From the NCBI GenBank assembly GCA_002430835.1, contig DJDA01000084.1, positions 719-29,218 of the forward strand: DNA of 28,500 nt. Reading direction: 5' to 3'. Position 1 is the first letter of the stretch; every line of letters starts with the position of its first letter. Source of the stretch: Brevundimonas sp. UBA5936. Lineage in GTDB: Bacteria > Pseudomonadota > Alphaproteobacteria > Caulobacterales > Caulobacteraceae. The translations under genes and the position numbers were made by a program. Shown piece after piece: positions 20,440 through 28,500 of this stretch. A model generated the notes under the pieces. It made no database searches and was not told the origin of the DNA. It worked only from the letters and a program-made list of their open reading frames with translations.

Positions 20440-21644
20440 GCAGTCTCTTTCGGATTATCGGCGTCGCCGCCCAGGATGTCGGCCCAGAAGCGCTTGGCCT
20501 TGCCGGCGAAGCTGGTGTTGCGCGGCGTCTGGGTCTCGCCCAGGGAGTCCGCCAGTTCGGTCAGCAGCTCCTTCTGACGCGCGGTCAGTTCGGTCGGCGT
20601 CTCGACGAACAGCTCGACCACCAGGTCGCCGCGACCGCGCCCGTTCAAGTGCGGCATGCCCTTGCCCTTGATGCGGACCGTCTTGCCCGTCTGGGCGCCC
20701 GCGGGCACATCGACCGCCGCCCTGCACTTGCCGTCGCAGGCGTCGGAGACCAGGCAGGGAGCGTCGACGATGCCGCCCAGCGCCGCCACCGTCATCGGCA
20801 CCGGCACCGTGACCAGCAGGTCCAGGTTGTCGCGTTCGAACAGCTCGTGCGGCAGCACCGACAGGAAGACATAGAGGTCGCCGCGCGGCCCGCCGCGCTG
20901 GCCCGCCTCGCCCTCGCCCGACAGGCGGATGCGCGAGCCGTCGTCGACGCCCGCCGGCACCTTGAGGCTGAGCTTGCGGGTCTTGCGGACCTGGCCGTGG
21001 CCCCGGCAATTGGTGCAGGGATCGGCGATCATCTCGCCCGAGCCGCCGCAGCGGGGGCAGGTGCGCTCGACCTGGAAGAAGCCGTTGGCCTGGCGCACGC
21101 GACCGGCGCCGCCGCAGGTGGAGCAGATGGTCGGCTTGGTGCCCGCCTTGGCGCCCGAGCCGTCGCAGACCTCGCAGGTCATCAGGGTCGGGATGGCGAT
21201 CTCAACGTCGGCGCCCTTGTAGGCCTGCTCCAGCGTGATCTCGAGGTCGTAGCGCAGGTCCGAGCCGCGACGCGGGCCGCTCTGTTGCTGGCGCCCGCCG
21301 CCCCGGCCCCCGAAGGCGTCTCCAAAGGCGTCGCCGAAGACCTGGGAGAAGATGTCGTTGATGTCGTGGAAGCCCTGGCCGCCGCCCTGGCCGAAGGGGT
21401 TGCCTCCGCCTGCGCCGCCGCCCACGCCCGCGTGGCCGAAGCGATCATAGGCCGCGCGCTTCTGCTCGTCCGACAGGACGGTGTAGGCTTCGGAGATTTC
21501 CTTGAAGCGGGCCACGGACTCTTCGGAGCCGCCGTTGCGGTCGGGGTGGTGCTCCATCGCCAGCTTGCGATAGGCGCTCTTGAGCACGACGGCGTCCACC
21601 GTCCGCTCGACCCCCAGAATCTCGTAATAGTCACGTTGCGCCAT
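20436..21644 (-). CDS. dnaJ: Molecular chaperone DnaJ (Hsp40)
   Basis: Delivers unfolded clients to DnaK and stimulates its ATPase. At 402 residues the domain order is complete: J domain (residues 1-70) with the HPD motif at 33-35, a Gly/Phe-rich linker (GGGAGGGNPFGQGGGQGFHD), a zinc-binding domain with four CxxCxGxG-type repeats (CEVCDGSG, CSTCGGAG, CPRCGGSG, CTNCRGHG), and the C-terminal client-binding domains. ATG 21644 follows GAGG about 10 nt upstream. It is 191 nt from dnaK and separated by a strong hairpin terminator, but has its own sigma-32-like promoter at 21746-21773. It overlaps dapB by GTGA. Confidence 0.97.
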   Translation of the reverse strand: MAQRDYYEILGVERTVDAVVLKSAYRKLAMEHHPDRNGGSEESVARFKEISEAYTVLSDEQKRAAYDRFGHAGVGGGAGGGNPFGQGGGQGFHDINDIFSQVFGDAFGDAFGGRGGGRQQQSGPRRGSDLRYDLEITLEQAYKGADVEIAIPTLMTCEVCDGSGAKAGTKPTICSTCGGAGRVRQANGFFQVERTCPRCGGSGEMIADPCTNCRGHGQVRKTRKLSLKVPAGVDDGSRIRLSGEGEAGQRGGPRGDLYVFLSVLPHELFERDNLDLLVTVPVPMTVAALGGIVDAPCLVSDACDGKCRAAVDVPAGAQTGKTVRIKGKGMPHLNGRGRGDLVVELFVETPTELTARQKELLTELADSLGETQTPRNTSFAGKAKRFWADILGGDADNPKETA

Positions 21645-21745
21645 CAGGCGTTCGTCCTCTTACTTTCCCGCCGCGCCAGGGTGCTGTTCGGCCTCTCTTG
21701 ATCTGGAGGCGTTCCGTTCGCGGATGACCGACGGCCTGCCTGATG

Positions 21746-21773
21746 ACATGGGCGCCCGGTCGAATGATGCAAG
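21746..21773 (-). promoter_or_regulatory. Candidate heat-shock (sigma-32/RpoH) promoter of dnaJ
   Basis: On the minus strand: -35 CTTGCA (21773-21768), a 14-nt spacer, -10 GCCCATGT (21753-21746). This fits the RpoH pattern CTTGAA, 13-14 nt, CCCCATNT. The predicted start near 21739 would leave a leader of about 95 nt before dnaJ. It lies immediately after the dnaK terminator, so dnaJ can be induced on its own. The -35 abuts the 12-bp palindrome GTTTCATGAAAC (21773-21784). Confidence 0.6.
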
Positions 21774-21814
21774 TTTCATGAAACGGCCCCGCCTGCCGTC
21801 TGGCAAGCGGGGCC
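21774..21814 (-). terminator. Hairpin terminator after dnaK
   Basis: GGCCCCGCTTGCC (21814-21802 on the minus strand) pairs with GGCAGGCGGGGCC (21797-21785) through 13 bp, one of them T-G, around the loop AGAC. The T-run after it is short (GTTTC), so termination may be incomplete. It starts 22 nt after the dnaK stop. Confidence 0.8.
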
Positions 21815-21835
21815 GAACATTAGCGAGGCGCCGGG

Positions 21836-23743
<1,908 letters not shown>

Positions 23744-23885
23744 GGGCTTGTCTTTTCACTCCTTGCGGCGGGCGATGCGGCGGCCTTGGATCAAGCGCCG
23801 CGCGTGACCGCCCCCAGATGGGCTTTTGAAATCATGCCGCGCCGGGCGAGGCCCGGTTCGGCGGTGGATGGGATCGGCGAGCAAG

Positions 23886-23902
23886 CCCCTAACGAATAGG
23901 GG
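23886..23902 (-). other. Small hairpin at the 5' end of the predicted dnaK leader
   Basis: CCCCTA (23886-23891) and TAGGGG (23897-23902) form a perfect 6-bp inverted repeat with a 5-nt loop. It begins about 15 nt after the predicted dnaK transcription start on the minus strand. Such a 5'-terminal stem could stabilise the mRNA. The function is inference. Confidence 0.35.
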
Positions 23903-23923
23903 GTTATCGCCGGATTGGCTCGG

Positions 23924-23951
23924 ATATGGGAAAGACCGCATGGGCTGCAAG
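23924..23951 (-). promoter_or_regulatory. Candidate heat-shock (sigma-32/RpoH) promoter of dnaK
   Basis: On the minus strand: -35 CTTGCA (23951-23946), a 14-nt spacer, -10 TCCCATAT (23931-23924). It has the same -35 and spacer as the dnaJ promoter and a near-consensus RpoH -10. Transcription would start near 23917, about 174 nt before the dnaK ATG. The alkB gene starts 75 nt away on the opposite strand. Confidence 0.65.
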
Positions 23952-24025
23952 GCCTTCCGCCCGGTTCCGGGCCGATTCCGCGCCTTATGGCGGACAAGGC
24001 GGCGCGGCGCCGCTAAATTCGGCCG

Positions 24026-24673
24026 ATGATCCCGCAAAACAGCCCGCAACCGTCCAGAAAAGAGCTGAGGGAAGCGCCGACCGCCCTGCCCGGCTTTCGT
24101 CTGTGGCCCGGCCTGCTGGACGCTGTGGAACAGGCCGAACTGCTGGCCGAGGTGCGGCGAGGCCTGGAGGCGGCGCCCCTCTATCGCCCCGTCACGCCCG
24201 GCGGGCGGCCGTTTTCGGTGCGGATGAGCAATTTCGGCGCCCTGGGCTGGGTGTCGGACCGCGAAGGCTATCGCTATCAGCCGACCCATCCGGCGACCGG
24301 CGCGCCCTGGCCCGCCATTCCGCCCCGGCTGCTGAGCCTGTGGGACGCCCTGACCGGCTGGCCGAGCCCGCCCGACGCCTGCCTGGTCAACCTCTATCAG
24401 GGCGAGGCGAAGATGGGGCTGCATCAGGACCGGGACGAGCGCGACCTGACCGCGCCCGTGCTGTCGATCTCCCTGGGCGACACGGCGGTGTTCCGCATCG
24501 GCCCGGCCGAAGGCGGCAGGACGGCCAGCGTGCGCCTGGCCTCGGGCGACGTCTGCGCCCTGACCGGACCGGCGCGGCTGGCGCGTCACGGAATCGATCG
24601 GCTGCTGACGGGCTCGTCGCGGCTGCTGCCCGGCGGGGGGCGGGTCAACCTGACCCTGCGGGTCGCCGGCTAG
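24026..24673 (+). CDS. alkB: Alpha-ketoglutarate-dependent dioxygenase AlkB
   Basis: Oxidatively removes methyl groups such as 1-methyladenine and 3-methylcytosine from DNA or RNA, using Fe(II), O2 and 2-oxoglutarate. The 215-residue protein shows the substrate-recognition region RMSNFGALGW, then NLYQGEAKMGLHQDRDE with iron ligands His133 and Asp135. The distal ligand His188 (ARLARHGIDRL) and the 2-oxoglutarate-binding R206-VNLTL-R212 follow. ATG 24026 has no clear Shine-Dalgarno sequence. The gene is divergent from dnaK. No LexA box or obvious Ada-type site is seen upstream, so its control is unclear. The next gene is 73 nt downstream on the same strand. Confidence 0.94.
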   Translation: MIPQNSPQPSRKELREAPTALPGFRLWPGLLDAVEQAELLAEVRRGLEAAPLYRPVTPGGRPFSVRMSNFGALGWVSDREGYRYQPTHPATGAPWPAIPPRLLSLWDALTGWPSPPDACLVNLYQGEAKMGLHQDRDERDLTAPVLSISLGDTAVFRIGPAEGGRTASVRLASGDVCALTGPARLARHGIDRLLTGSSRLLPGGGRVNLTLRVAG

Positions 24674-24746
24674 ACGGAAGGACTCGACGCGACGGCGAAA
24701 GCCGGGGCACTGTCGCGGCTTCCACAGCGCCGACCGGAGCCCCGAG

Positions 24747-25652
24747 ATGACCCTGATCACCCGGCCCGAGGGCCTGAGCCCCGACCAGATCGCCCCCAGC
24801 CGCCGCAGCCTGGGCGTGGCGACGGCGGGCGGGCTGTTCTTCGCCGCCTACGCCCCCGCCGCCCTCAGCCAGTCGGCCCAGCCGATCGCCACCGACACGG
24901 CGGGCCTGGTCACGGCCGACGCGACCTATTCGGCGCCCGACGGCTTCGCCCTGCCCGCCTATGTCGCCCGGCCCGAAGGCGCCGGCCCCTTCCCCGTCGT
25001 CATCGTCGTGTCCGAGATCTTCGGCGTGCACGAATACATCCGCGACGTCTGCCGCCGCCTGGCCAAGGCGGGCTATGCGGCCGTGGCCCCCGCCTTCTTC
25101 GTCCGCGCGCAAGACCCGGCCCCGCTCAGCGACATGCAGACCATCATGCGCATCGTCGCCGCCGCCGGCTACGCCCAGGTGATGGGCGATATCGGCGCCA
25201 CGCTGGACTGGATCGGCGCCCAGTCCTGGGCCAAGGCCGACAAGGTCGGGATCACCGGCTTCTGCTGGGGCGGCAAGGTGGTGTGGCAGGCCATGGCCCG
25301 CTTCCCGACGCTGGACGCCGGGGTCGCCTGGTACGGCCGCCTGTCCCCCGCCGACACGGCCACCGACGAACAGAAGACGGCGGGCCGCCCCTGGCCCATC
25401 GACCTGGCGGGCGAGCTGAGGGCGCCCGTGCTGGGCCTCTACGGCGGTGCAGACAGCGGCATTCCCAACGACACGGTCAAGGCGATGAACGACGCCCTGG
25501 CTGCCGCCGGCCGGAGCGACAGTCAGATCATCCTCTACGACGACGCCCCGCACGGTTTCCACGCCGACTACCGCGCCTCCTACCGCGAGGCGGACGCCAA
25601 GGACGGCTGGCGGCGGCTGCTGGCGCTGTTCGATTCGAGATTGAAGGACTGA
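24747..25652 (+). CDS. Dienelactone hydrolase family protein with Tat-like N-terminus
   Basis: A 301-residue alpha/beta-hydrolase of the dienelactone hydrolase (carboxymethylenebutenolidase) family. The catalytic triad is visible: Cys173 in GFCWGG, Asp236 in GGADSGI, His269 in PHGFHADY, with Glu90 in VVSEIFGV, the residue that holds the Cys in this family. The N-terminus has SRRSLGVATAGGLFFAAYAPAALSQ (residues 18-41), a twin-arginine plus hydrophobic stretch ending in a plausible signal-peptidase site. Periplasmic export is therefore inferred. No chloroaromatic pathway genes are nearby and the natural substrate is unknown. GGAG lies 9-12 nt upstream of ATG 24747. It is followed by an inverted pair of REP-like palindromes. 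Confidence 0.9.
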   Translation: MTLITRPEGLSPDQIAPSRRSLGVATAGGLFFAAYAPAALSQSAQPIATDTAGLVTADATYSAPDGFALPAYVARPEGAGPFPVVIVVSEIFGVHEYIRDVCRRLAKAGYAAVAPAFFVRAQDPAPLSDMQTIMRIVAAAGYAQVMGDIGATLDWIGAQSWAKADKVGITGFCWGGKVVWQAMARFPTLDAGVAWYGRLSPADTATDEQKTAGRPWPIDLAGELRAPVLGLYGGADSGIPNDTVKAMNDALAAAGRSDSQIILYDDAPHGFHADYRASYREADAKDGWRRLLALFDSRLKD

Positions 25653-25658
25653 CCCCTT

Positions 25659-25692
25659 CACCGCTCACCCCGGCGGACGCCGGGGCCCAGTG
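25659..25692. repeat. REP-like palindrome (copy 3, first half of an inverted pair)
   Basis: CCCCGGCG (25668-25675), GA, CGCCGGGG (25678-25685), flanked by CACCGCTCA on the left and CCCAGTG on the right. It matches the reverse complement of the copy at 25724-25757 almost base for base, so the two form a BIME-like inverted pair. Confidence 0.8.
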
Positions 25693-25723
25693 CTTTGGCC
25701 GCAACCACGGCGCGTGACGTTCC

Positions 25724-25757
25724 CACTGGATCCCGGCGTCCGCCGGGATGAGCGGTC
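25724..25757. repeat. REP-like palindrome (copy 4, second half of an inverted pair)
   Basis: CACTGG, then ATCCCGGCG (25730-25738), TC, CGCCGGGAT (25741-25749), then GAGCGGT. It is the inverted partner of the copy at 25659-25692, with about 30 nt between them. It lies between the 3' ends of the convergent hydrolase and grpE genes. Confidence 0.82.
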
Positions 25758-25768
25758 ATACAGGCAAA

Positions 25769-25802
25769 CAGAAAACGGCCCGGCGCGTCTGCGCCGGGCC
25801 GT
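25769..25802 (-). terminator. Rho-independent terminator after grpE
   Basis: ACGGCCCGGCGC (25802-25791 on the minus strand) pairs with GCGCCGGGCCGT (25786-25775) in a perfect 12-bp stem around the loop AGAC. It is followed by TTTCTG; the 3' arm's last T plus TTT gives four T in a row. It begins 23 nt after the grpE stop codon. Confidence 0.92.
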
Positions 25803-25825
25803 CGTCGTTTCAGCGCGCGAAAGCC

Positions 25826-26440
25826 TCAGGCCTTGGCGTCGAAATTCCCGCCGGTCGTGTTCGGATCGGCATAGGCGCCGCCCGCCGCCGCGCCCGACCC
25901 CTTGGCCGCGACCACCACCATGGCCGCGCGCACGGTGCGGCCGAACAGGGCGTAGCCCGGCTGCAGCGTCTGGATGACGGCCCCGCCCGGCACGGTGTCC
26001 GAAGGCTGCTCCATCATCGCCTGGTGCAGGTGCGGATCGAAGGCGTCGCCCGGCGCCGGATCGACGCGGGTCAGGCCGTTGGCCTCAAAAGCCGACAGCA
26101 GGGACTTCTGCGTCAGTTCCAGCCCCGTGAGCATGGCCGCCGCCGGGCCGTCGGCGTCCTTGGGCGCCGTCGCCAGACCGCGCTCCAGCGTGTCGGCCAC
26201 GCCCAGCAGATCCTTGGCGAAGCGCTGGATCGCATAGGCGCGGGCGTCGTTCTGCTGCGTCTCGGCGCGGCGCTTGACGTTCTCGGCCTCGGCCACCGCA
26301 CGCAGGGCGCGGTCCTTCCACTGGTCGCGCTCGGCGATCAGGGCGTCGACCACGGCGGTGTCGTCGCCCTCGGGCGCGAGGTCCGCCTCGTGGATGTCCT
26401 GCTCGAGTTGATCCCGCGTCTCGTCGTTGATGTCGTTCAC
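25826..26440 (-). CDS. grpE: Nucleotide exchange factor GrpE
   Basis: Releases ADP from DnaK and acts as a thermosensor of the chaperone cycle. The 204-residue protein has an acidic N-terminus, then the long dimerising helix with RDQWKDRALRAVAEAENVKRRAETQQND (about residues 36-65), RFAKDLLGVADTLERGL, and the beta domain containing FDPHLHQAMMEQPSDTVPGGAVIQTLQPGY. The C-terminal tail is Ala/Gly-rich. The start is GTG (26438-26440) and overlaps the hrcA stop by 4 nt (GTGA), so translation is coupled. A strong terminator follows. No sigma-32-like promoter was found directly before grpE. Confidence 0.96.
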   Translation of the reverse strand: MNDINDETRDQLEQDIHEADLAPEGDDTAVVDALIAERDQWKDRALRAVAEAENVKRRAETQQNDARAYAIQRFAKDLLGVADTLERGLATAPKDADGPAAAMLTGLELTQKSLLSAFEANGLTRVDPAPGDAFDPHLHQAMMEQPSDTVPGGAVIQTLQPGYALFGRTVRAAMVVVAAKGSGAAAGGAYADPNTTGGNFDAKA

Positions 26441-27531
26441 GTCTCTTGTCCGTCCAGAATCCGGCCCAGCACCCGGGCGGTATAGTCCACCAACGGTATG
26501 ACACGGGCGTAGTTCAACCGCGCGGGCCCGATGACGCCGATGGCGCCCAGCACCCGCTGCCGGCCCGACATATAGGGCGCCGCGATCACGGCGGAACCCG
26601 AAAGCGAAAAGAGTCGCGTTTCCGCGCCGATATAGATGCGCACGCCCTGGGCCGCGCCGACGTCGTCCAGCAGGCCGATCAGCTGTTCCTTCTGCTCCAG
26701 ATCGTCGAACAGGACGCGCACCCGCTCCAGATCCTCGGCCGCGCGAGCGTCCTGCAACAGATTGCCGCGCCCCCGCACGATCAGGTTGCGATCGTGACCC
26801 GCGCCGCCCGCGCCGCCGCTCCAGGCCGCCAACCCGTCCTCGACCAGACGCGCCGCAGCGGCGTCCAGATCGCGCCGCGCGGCCTCCATCTCGGCCTTCA
26901 TCTCATGGCGCGCCTCGGCCAGCGGACGGCCCTTCAGCCGGGCGCTGAGAAAGTTCGACGCCTCCTGCAGGGTCGAGGGCGTGACGCCGGGCTGAAGGCT
27001 CATCAGCCGGTTCTCGACCACCCCGTCGTCGGCCACCAGCACCGCCAGCGCCTGCCCCCCGCCCAGGGCCACGAACTCGACATGACGCACCCCCGCCTCG
27101 CGCACCGGACTGGCGACGATGCCCGCCCCGCCCGCCAGACCCGACAGCAGGGACGAGGCCGCATCCAGCGCCTCCTCGACATTGCGGCCGCCGCCCTTGG
27201 CGCCCAGCACGGCCAGCCGGGCGTCGATCTCGCGCCGCTCCTCCTGACCGATGTCGCCGACTTCCAATAGGCCGTCCACGAACAGCCGCAGCCCCGCATG
27301 GGTCGGCGCCCGCCCGGCCGATGTATGCGGCGAGGCCAGCAGCCCGGCCTGCGTCAACGCCTGCATGGTGTTGCGGATCGAGGCGGGCGACAGGTCCAGC
27401 CCCGCGCGCGACAAGGTGTGCGACCCCACCGGCTCGCCCGTCTCCAGATAGCTCTCGACCACCCGCCGGAAGATGTCGCGCGCCCGCGCATCCAGCGTCG
27501 CCAGACCGGGCGAGGGATAAAGCAGGCTCAT
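26437..27531 (-). CDS. hrcA: Heat-inducible transcription repressor HrcA
   Basis: Repressor that binds CIRCE elements, classically before groESL, and is itself maintained by GroEL. The 364-residue protein has an N-terminal winged helix with RDIFRRVVESYLETGEPVGSHTLSR, LDLSPASIRNTMQALTQAGLL and PHTSAGRAPTHAGLRLFVD, the hallmark block of the family. The GAF-like dimerisation region and C-terminal IGVIGPARLNYARVIPLVDYTA follow. No CIRCE inverted repeat (TTAGCACTC, 9 nt, GAGTGCTAA) is present upstream of hrcA, dnaK or dnaJ, so its targets lie outside this window. It is divergent from rph and has a plausible vegetative promoter at 27610-27637. Confidence 0.96.
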   Translation of the reverse strand: MSLLYPSPGLATLDARARDIFRRVVESYLETGEPVGSHTLSRAGLDLSPASIRNTMQALTQAGLLASPHTSAGRAPTHAGLRLFVDGLLEVGDIGQEERREIDARLAVLGAKGGGRNVEEALDAASSLLSGLAGGAGIVASPVREAGVRHVEFVALGGGQALAVLVADDGVVENRLMSLQPGVTPSTLQEASNFLSARLKGRPLAEARHEMKAEMEAARRDLDAAAARLVEDGLAAWSGGAGGAGHDRNLIVRGRGNLLQDARAAEDLERVRVLFDDLEQKEQLIGLLDDVGAAQGVRIYIGAETRLFSLSGSAVIAAPYMSGRQRVLGAIGVIGPARLNYARVIPLVDYTARVLGRILDGQET

Positions 27532-27609
27532 GCCGACGCCCTCCGCCCCGCCAGAACGGAACGGAGACTCACCGCAAACGGGTCAGGGCGGGACAGGCTC
27601 ATGGTTTCA

Positions 27610-27637
27610 GGATAAGCACGCGCCATCCCGCTTCCAA
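27610..27637 (-). promoter_or_regulatory. Candidate vegetative promoter of hrcA-grpE
   Basis: On the minus strand: TTGGAA (27637-27632), a 16-nt spacer, TTATCC (27615-27610), with TGC just before the -10. A start near 27603 would give a leader of about 72 nt. It overlaps the rph ribosome-binding region on the other strand. No CCCAT-type heat-shock -10 was found here. Confidence 0.35.
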
Positions 27638-27646
27638 GGAATTCCC

Positions 27647-28372
27647 ATGCGCCCGTCCGAACGCACCCCCGAACAACTTCGCACCGTCACGCTGGAAACC
27701 GGCGTCAACCGCTACGCCGAGGGCTCGTGCCTGGTGTCCTTCGGCCACACCAAGGTGCTGGTGACGGCCTCGATAGAGGAGAAGGTGCCGGGCTGGATGC
27801 GCAACACCGGCCAGGGCTGGGTCACCGCCGAATACGGCATGCTGCCGCGCGCCACCCACACGCGCGGCCGCCGCGAAGCCGCCGCTGGCAAGCAGTCGGG
27901 CCGCACCCAGGAGATCCAGCGCCTGATCGGCCGCTCCTTGCGCGCCGTGGTCGACCTCAAGGCGCTGGGCGAGCGTCAGGTGCTGATCGACTGCGACGTG
28001 ATCCAGGCCGACGGCGGCACGCGCACCGCCTCCATCACCGGCGCCTGGGTGGCGATGGCCTCGGCCCTCAACTACCTCAAGGACGAGGGCGTGCTGACGA
28101 CCGACCCCATCCTGGATCAGGTGGCGGCCGTGTCATGCGGCGTGTTCAAGGATCTGCCGGTGCTGGACCTCGACTATGAGGAAGACTCCACCGCCGAGGC
28201 CGACAGCAACTTCGTGCTGACCGGCGCAGGCCAGATCGTCGAGATCCAGGCCACCGGCGAGAAGCGCGGCTTCAGCCGGGGCGAGTTCGACCGCCTGTTC
28301 GAACTGGCCGAAATCGGCTGCGCCGAACTGTTCGCCCTGCAGCGCGCCGCCGTCGAGGCCGCGCGCCGATAA
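27647..28372 (+). CDS. rph: Ribonuclease PH
   Basis: Phosphorolytic 3'-5' exoribonuclease that trims tRNA and other RNA 3' ends as a hexamer. The 241-residue protein shows the family pattern: MRPSERTPEQLRTVTLETGVNRYAEGS, GWVTAEYGMLPRATHTRGRREA, QEIQRLIGRSLRAVVDL, IDCDVIQADGGTRTASITGA, and DLDYEEDSTAEADSNFVLTG with the catalytic acidic residues. The active-site phosphate-binding GGTRT is intact, unlike the inactive copy in E. coli K-12. I chose ATG 27647 because family homology begins there and AAGGA (27636-27640) is well spaced. The open frame continues upstream without homology. It is divergent from hrcA, a common arrangement in this order. Confidence 0.97.
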   Translation: MRPSERTPEQLRTVTLETGVNRYAEGSCLVSFGHTKVLVTASIEEKVPGWMRNTGQGWVTAEYGMLPRATHTRGRREAAAGKQSGRTQEIQRLIGRSLRAVVDLKALGERQVLIDCDVIQADGGTRTASITGAWVAMASALNYLKDEGVLTTDPILDQVAAVSCGVFKDLPVLDLDYEEDSTAEADSNFVLTGAGQIVEIQATGEKRGFSRGEFDRLFELAEIGCAELFALQRAAVEAARR

Positions 28373-28438
28373 GGCTTTTCGTGGAGCCGGATCGGGGTCA
28401 TCGTCATTGACAGGCGAACCTCGATCCGGAACCCATAC

Positions 28439-28500
28439 ATGACCCGACCGTCCCTTCTGGCCTGCCTGATCCTCAGCGGCCTGCTCGCCGCCTGCCAGCA
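28439..28500 (+). CDS. Start of a predicted lipoprotein (3' end outside window)
   Basis: From ATG 28439 the frame reads MTRPSLLACLILSGLLAACQ to the window edge. This is a compact lipoprotein signal: a basic residue at 3, a hydrophobic core, and the lipobox LAAC with Cys19, followed by Gln. GGA lies about 11 nt upstream. It starts 66 nt after rph on the same strand. The short gap contains the inverted repeat CCGGATCG (28387-28394) with CGATCCGG (28422-28429). Only 20 codons are visible, so neither length nor function can be given. The signal peptide makes it credible as a real gene despite its short visible length. Confidence 0.7.
   Translation, partial: MTRPSLLACLILSGLLAACQ

Noticed and set aside
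23816..23823. GCCCATCT as a second heat-shock -10 nearer dnaK
   Set aside because: The -10 motif is good, but no CTTG-type -35 lies 13-15 nt upstream on the minus strand. The site at 23924-23951 is complete.
27532..27646. CIRCE element upstream of hrcA
   Set aside because: I looked for TTAGCACTC-N9-GAGTGCTAA here and upstream of dnaK and dnaJ and found none.
28411..28434. GAAC...GAAC pair near the window end as a third LexA box
   Set aside because: The two GAAC blocks are 9 nt apart, not 7, so it does not fit the alphaproteobacterial operator.

Overview
The window is chromosomal DNA from an alphaproteobacterium, most likely a Caulobacterales member close to Brevundimonas (inference). The support is visibly high GC with G/C at third codon positions, an ActR/RegA-type regulator, MmcB, a DUF2794 protein, GTTC-N7-GTTC LexA boxes, and the cluster rph / hrcA-grpE / dnaK / dnaJ-dapB. 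Genes are densely packed. I see no prophage, insertion sequence, CRISPR array, rRNA or tRNA.

Layout. 1-297: 3' end of an ActR/RegA response regulator. 325-1899 (minus): thpR, a GNAT acetyltransferase and mmcB, with a perfect LexA box just upstream of mmcB. 2026-4276: a Bax-inhibitor-1 family membrane protein (+), a DUF2794 protein (-) and fabI (+). 4432-5880 (+): a BenE-type transporter and a small YegP-like protein. 5926-9390 (minus): ffh, rpsP, rimM and a glutathione S-transferase. 9391-9774: a structured intergenic region. 9775-13446: ppc (+) and corA (-), convergent with no base between their stop codons. 13656-15839 (minus): an M3 peptidase. 15961-16824: murI (+). 16836-17348 (minus): a lipoprotein whose C-terminus resembles a toxin-nuclease domain, with a second perfect LexA box upstream. 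17482-19621 (+): coaBC, dut and a stand-alone BLUF photoreceptor. 19690-23743 (minus): dnaK, dnaJ and dapB. 24026-25652 (+): alkB and a dienelactone-hydrolase-like protein. 25826-27531 (minus): hrcA-grpE. 27647-28372 (+): rph. 28439 onward: the start of another lipoprotein.

How the genes work together. The right third is a protein-folding block. dnaK and dnaJ each carry a promoter of the same design, CTTGCA, 14 nt, then a CCCAT-containing -10, which fits the heat-shock sigma factor RpoH. hrcA-grpE has no such signal. The ffh-rpsP-rimM group serves protein targeting and ribosome assembly. coaBC-dut supplies coenzyme A precursors and keeps uracil out of DNA. mmcB, alkB and dut all touch DNA damage.

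The most interesting non-coding content is a dispersed intergenic element (2787-2854, 9508-9567, 13627-13653, weakly 19626-19662). It has fixed ends CTCAAG...GATAG and an internal hairpin whose stem changes on both sides so that pairing is kept. There is also a separate REP/BIME-like palindrome family. The best candidate for undescribed biology is the SOS-box-linked lipoprotein with a toxin-like C-terminal domain at 16836-17412.
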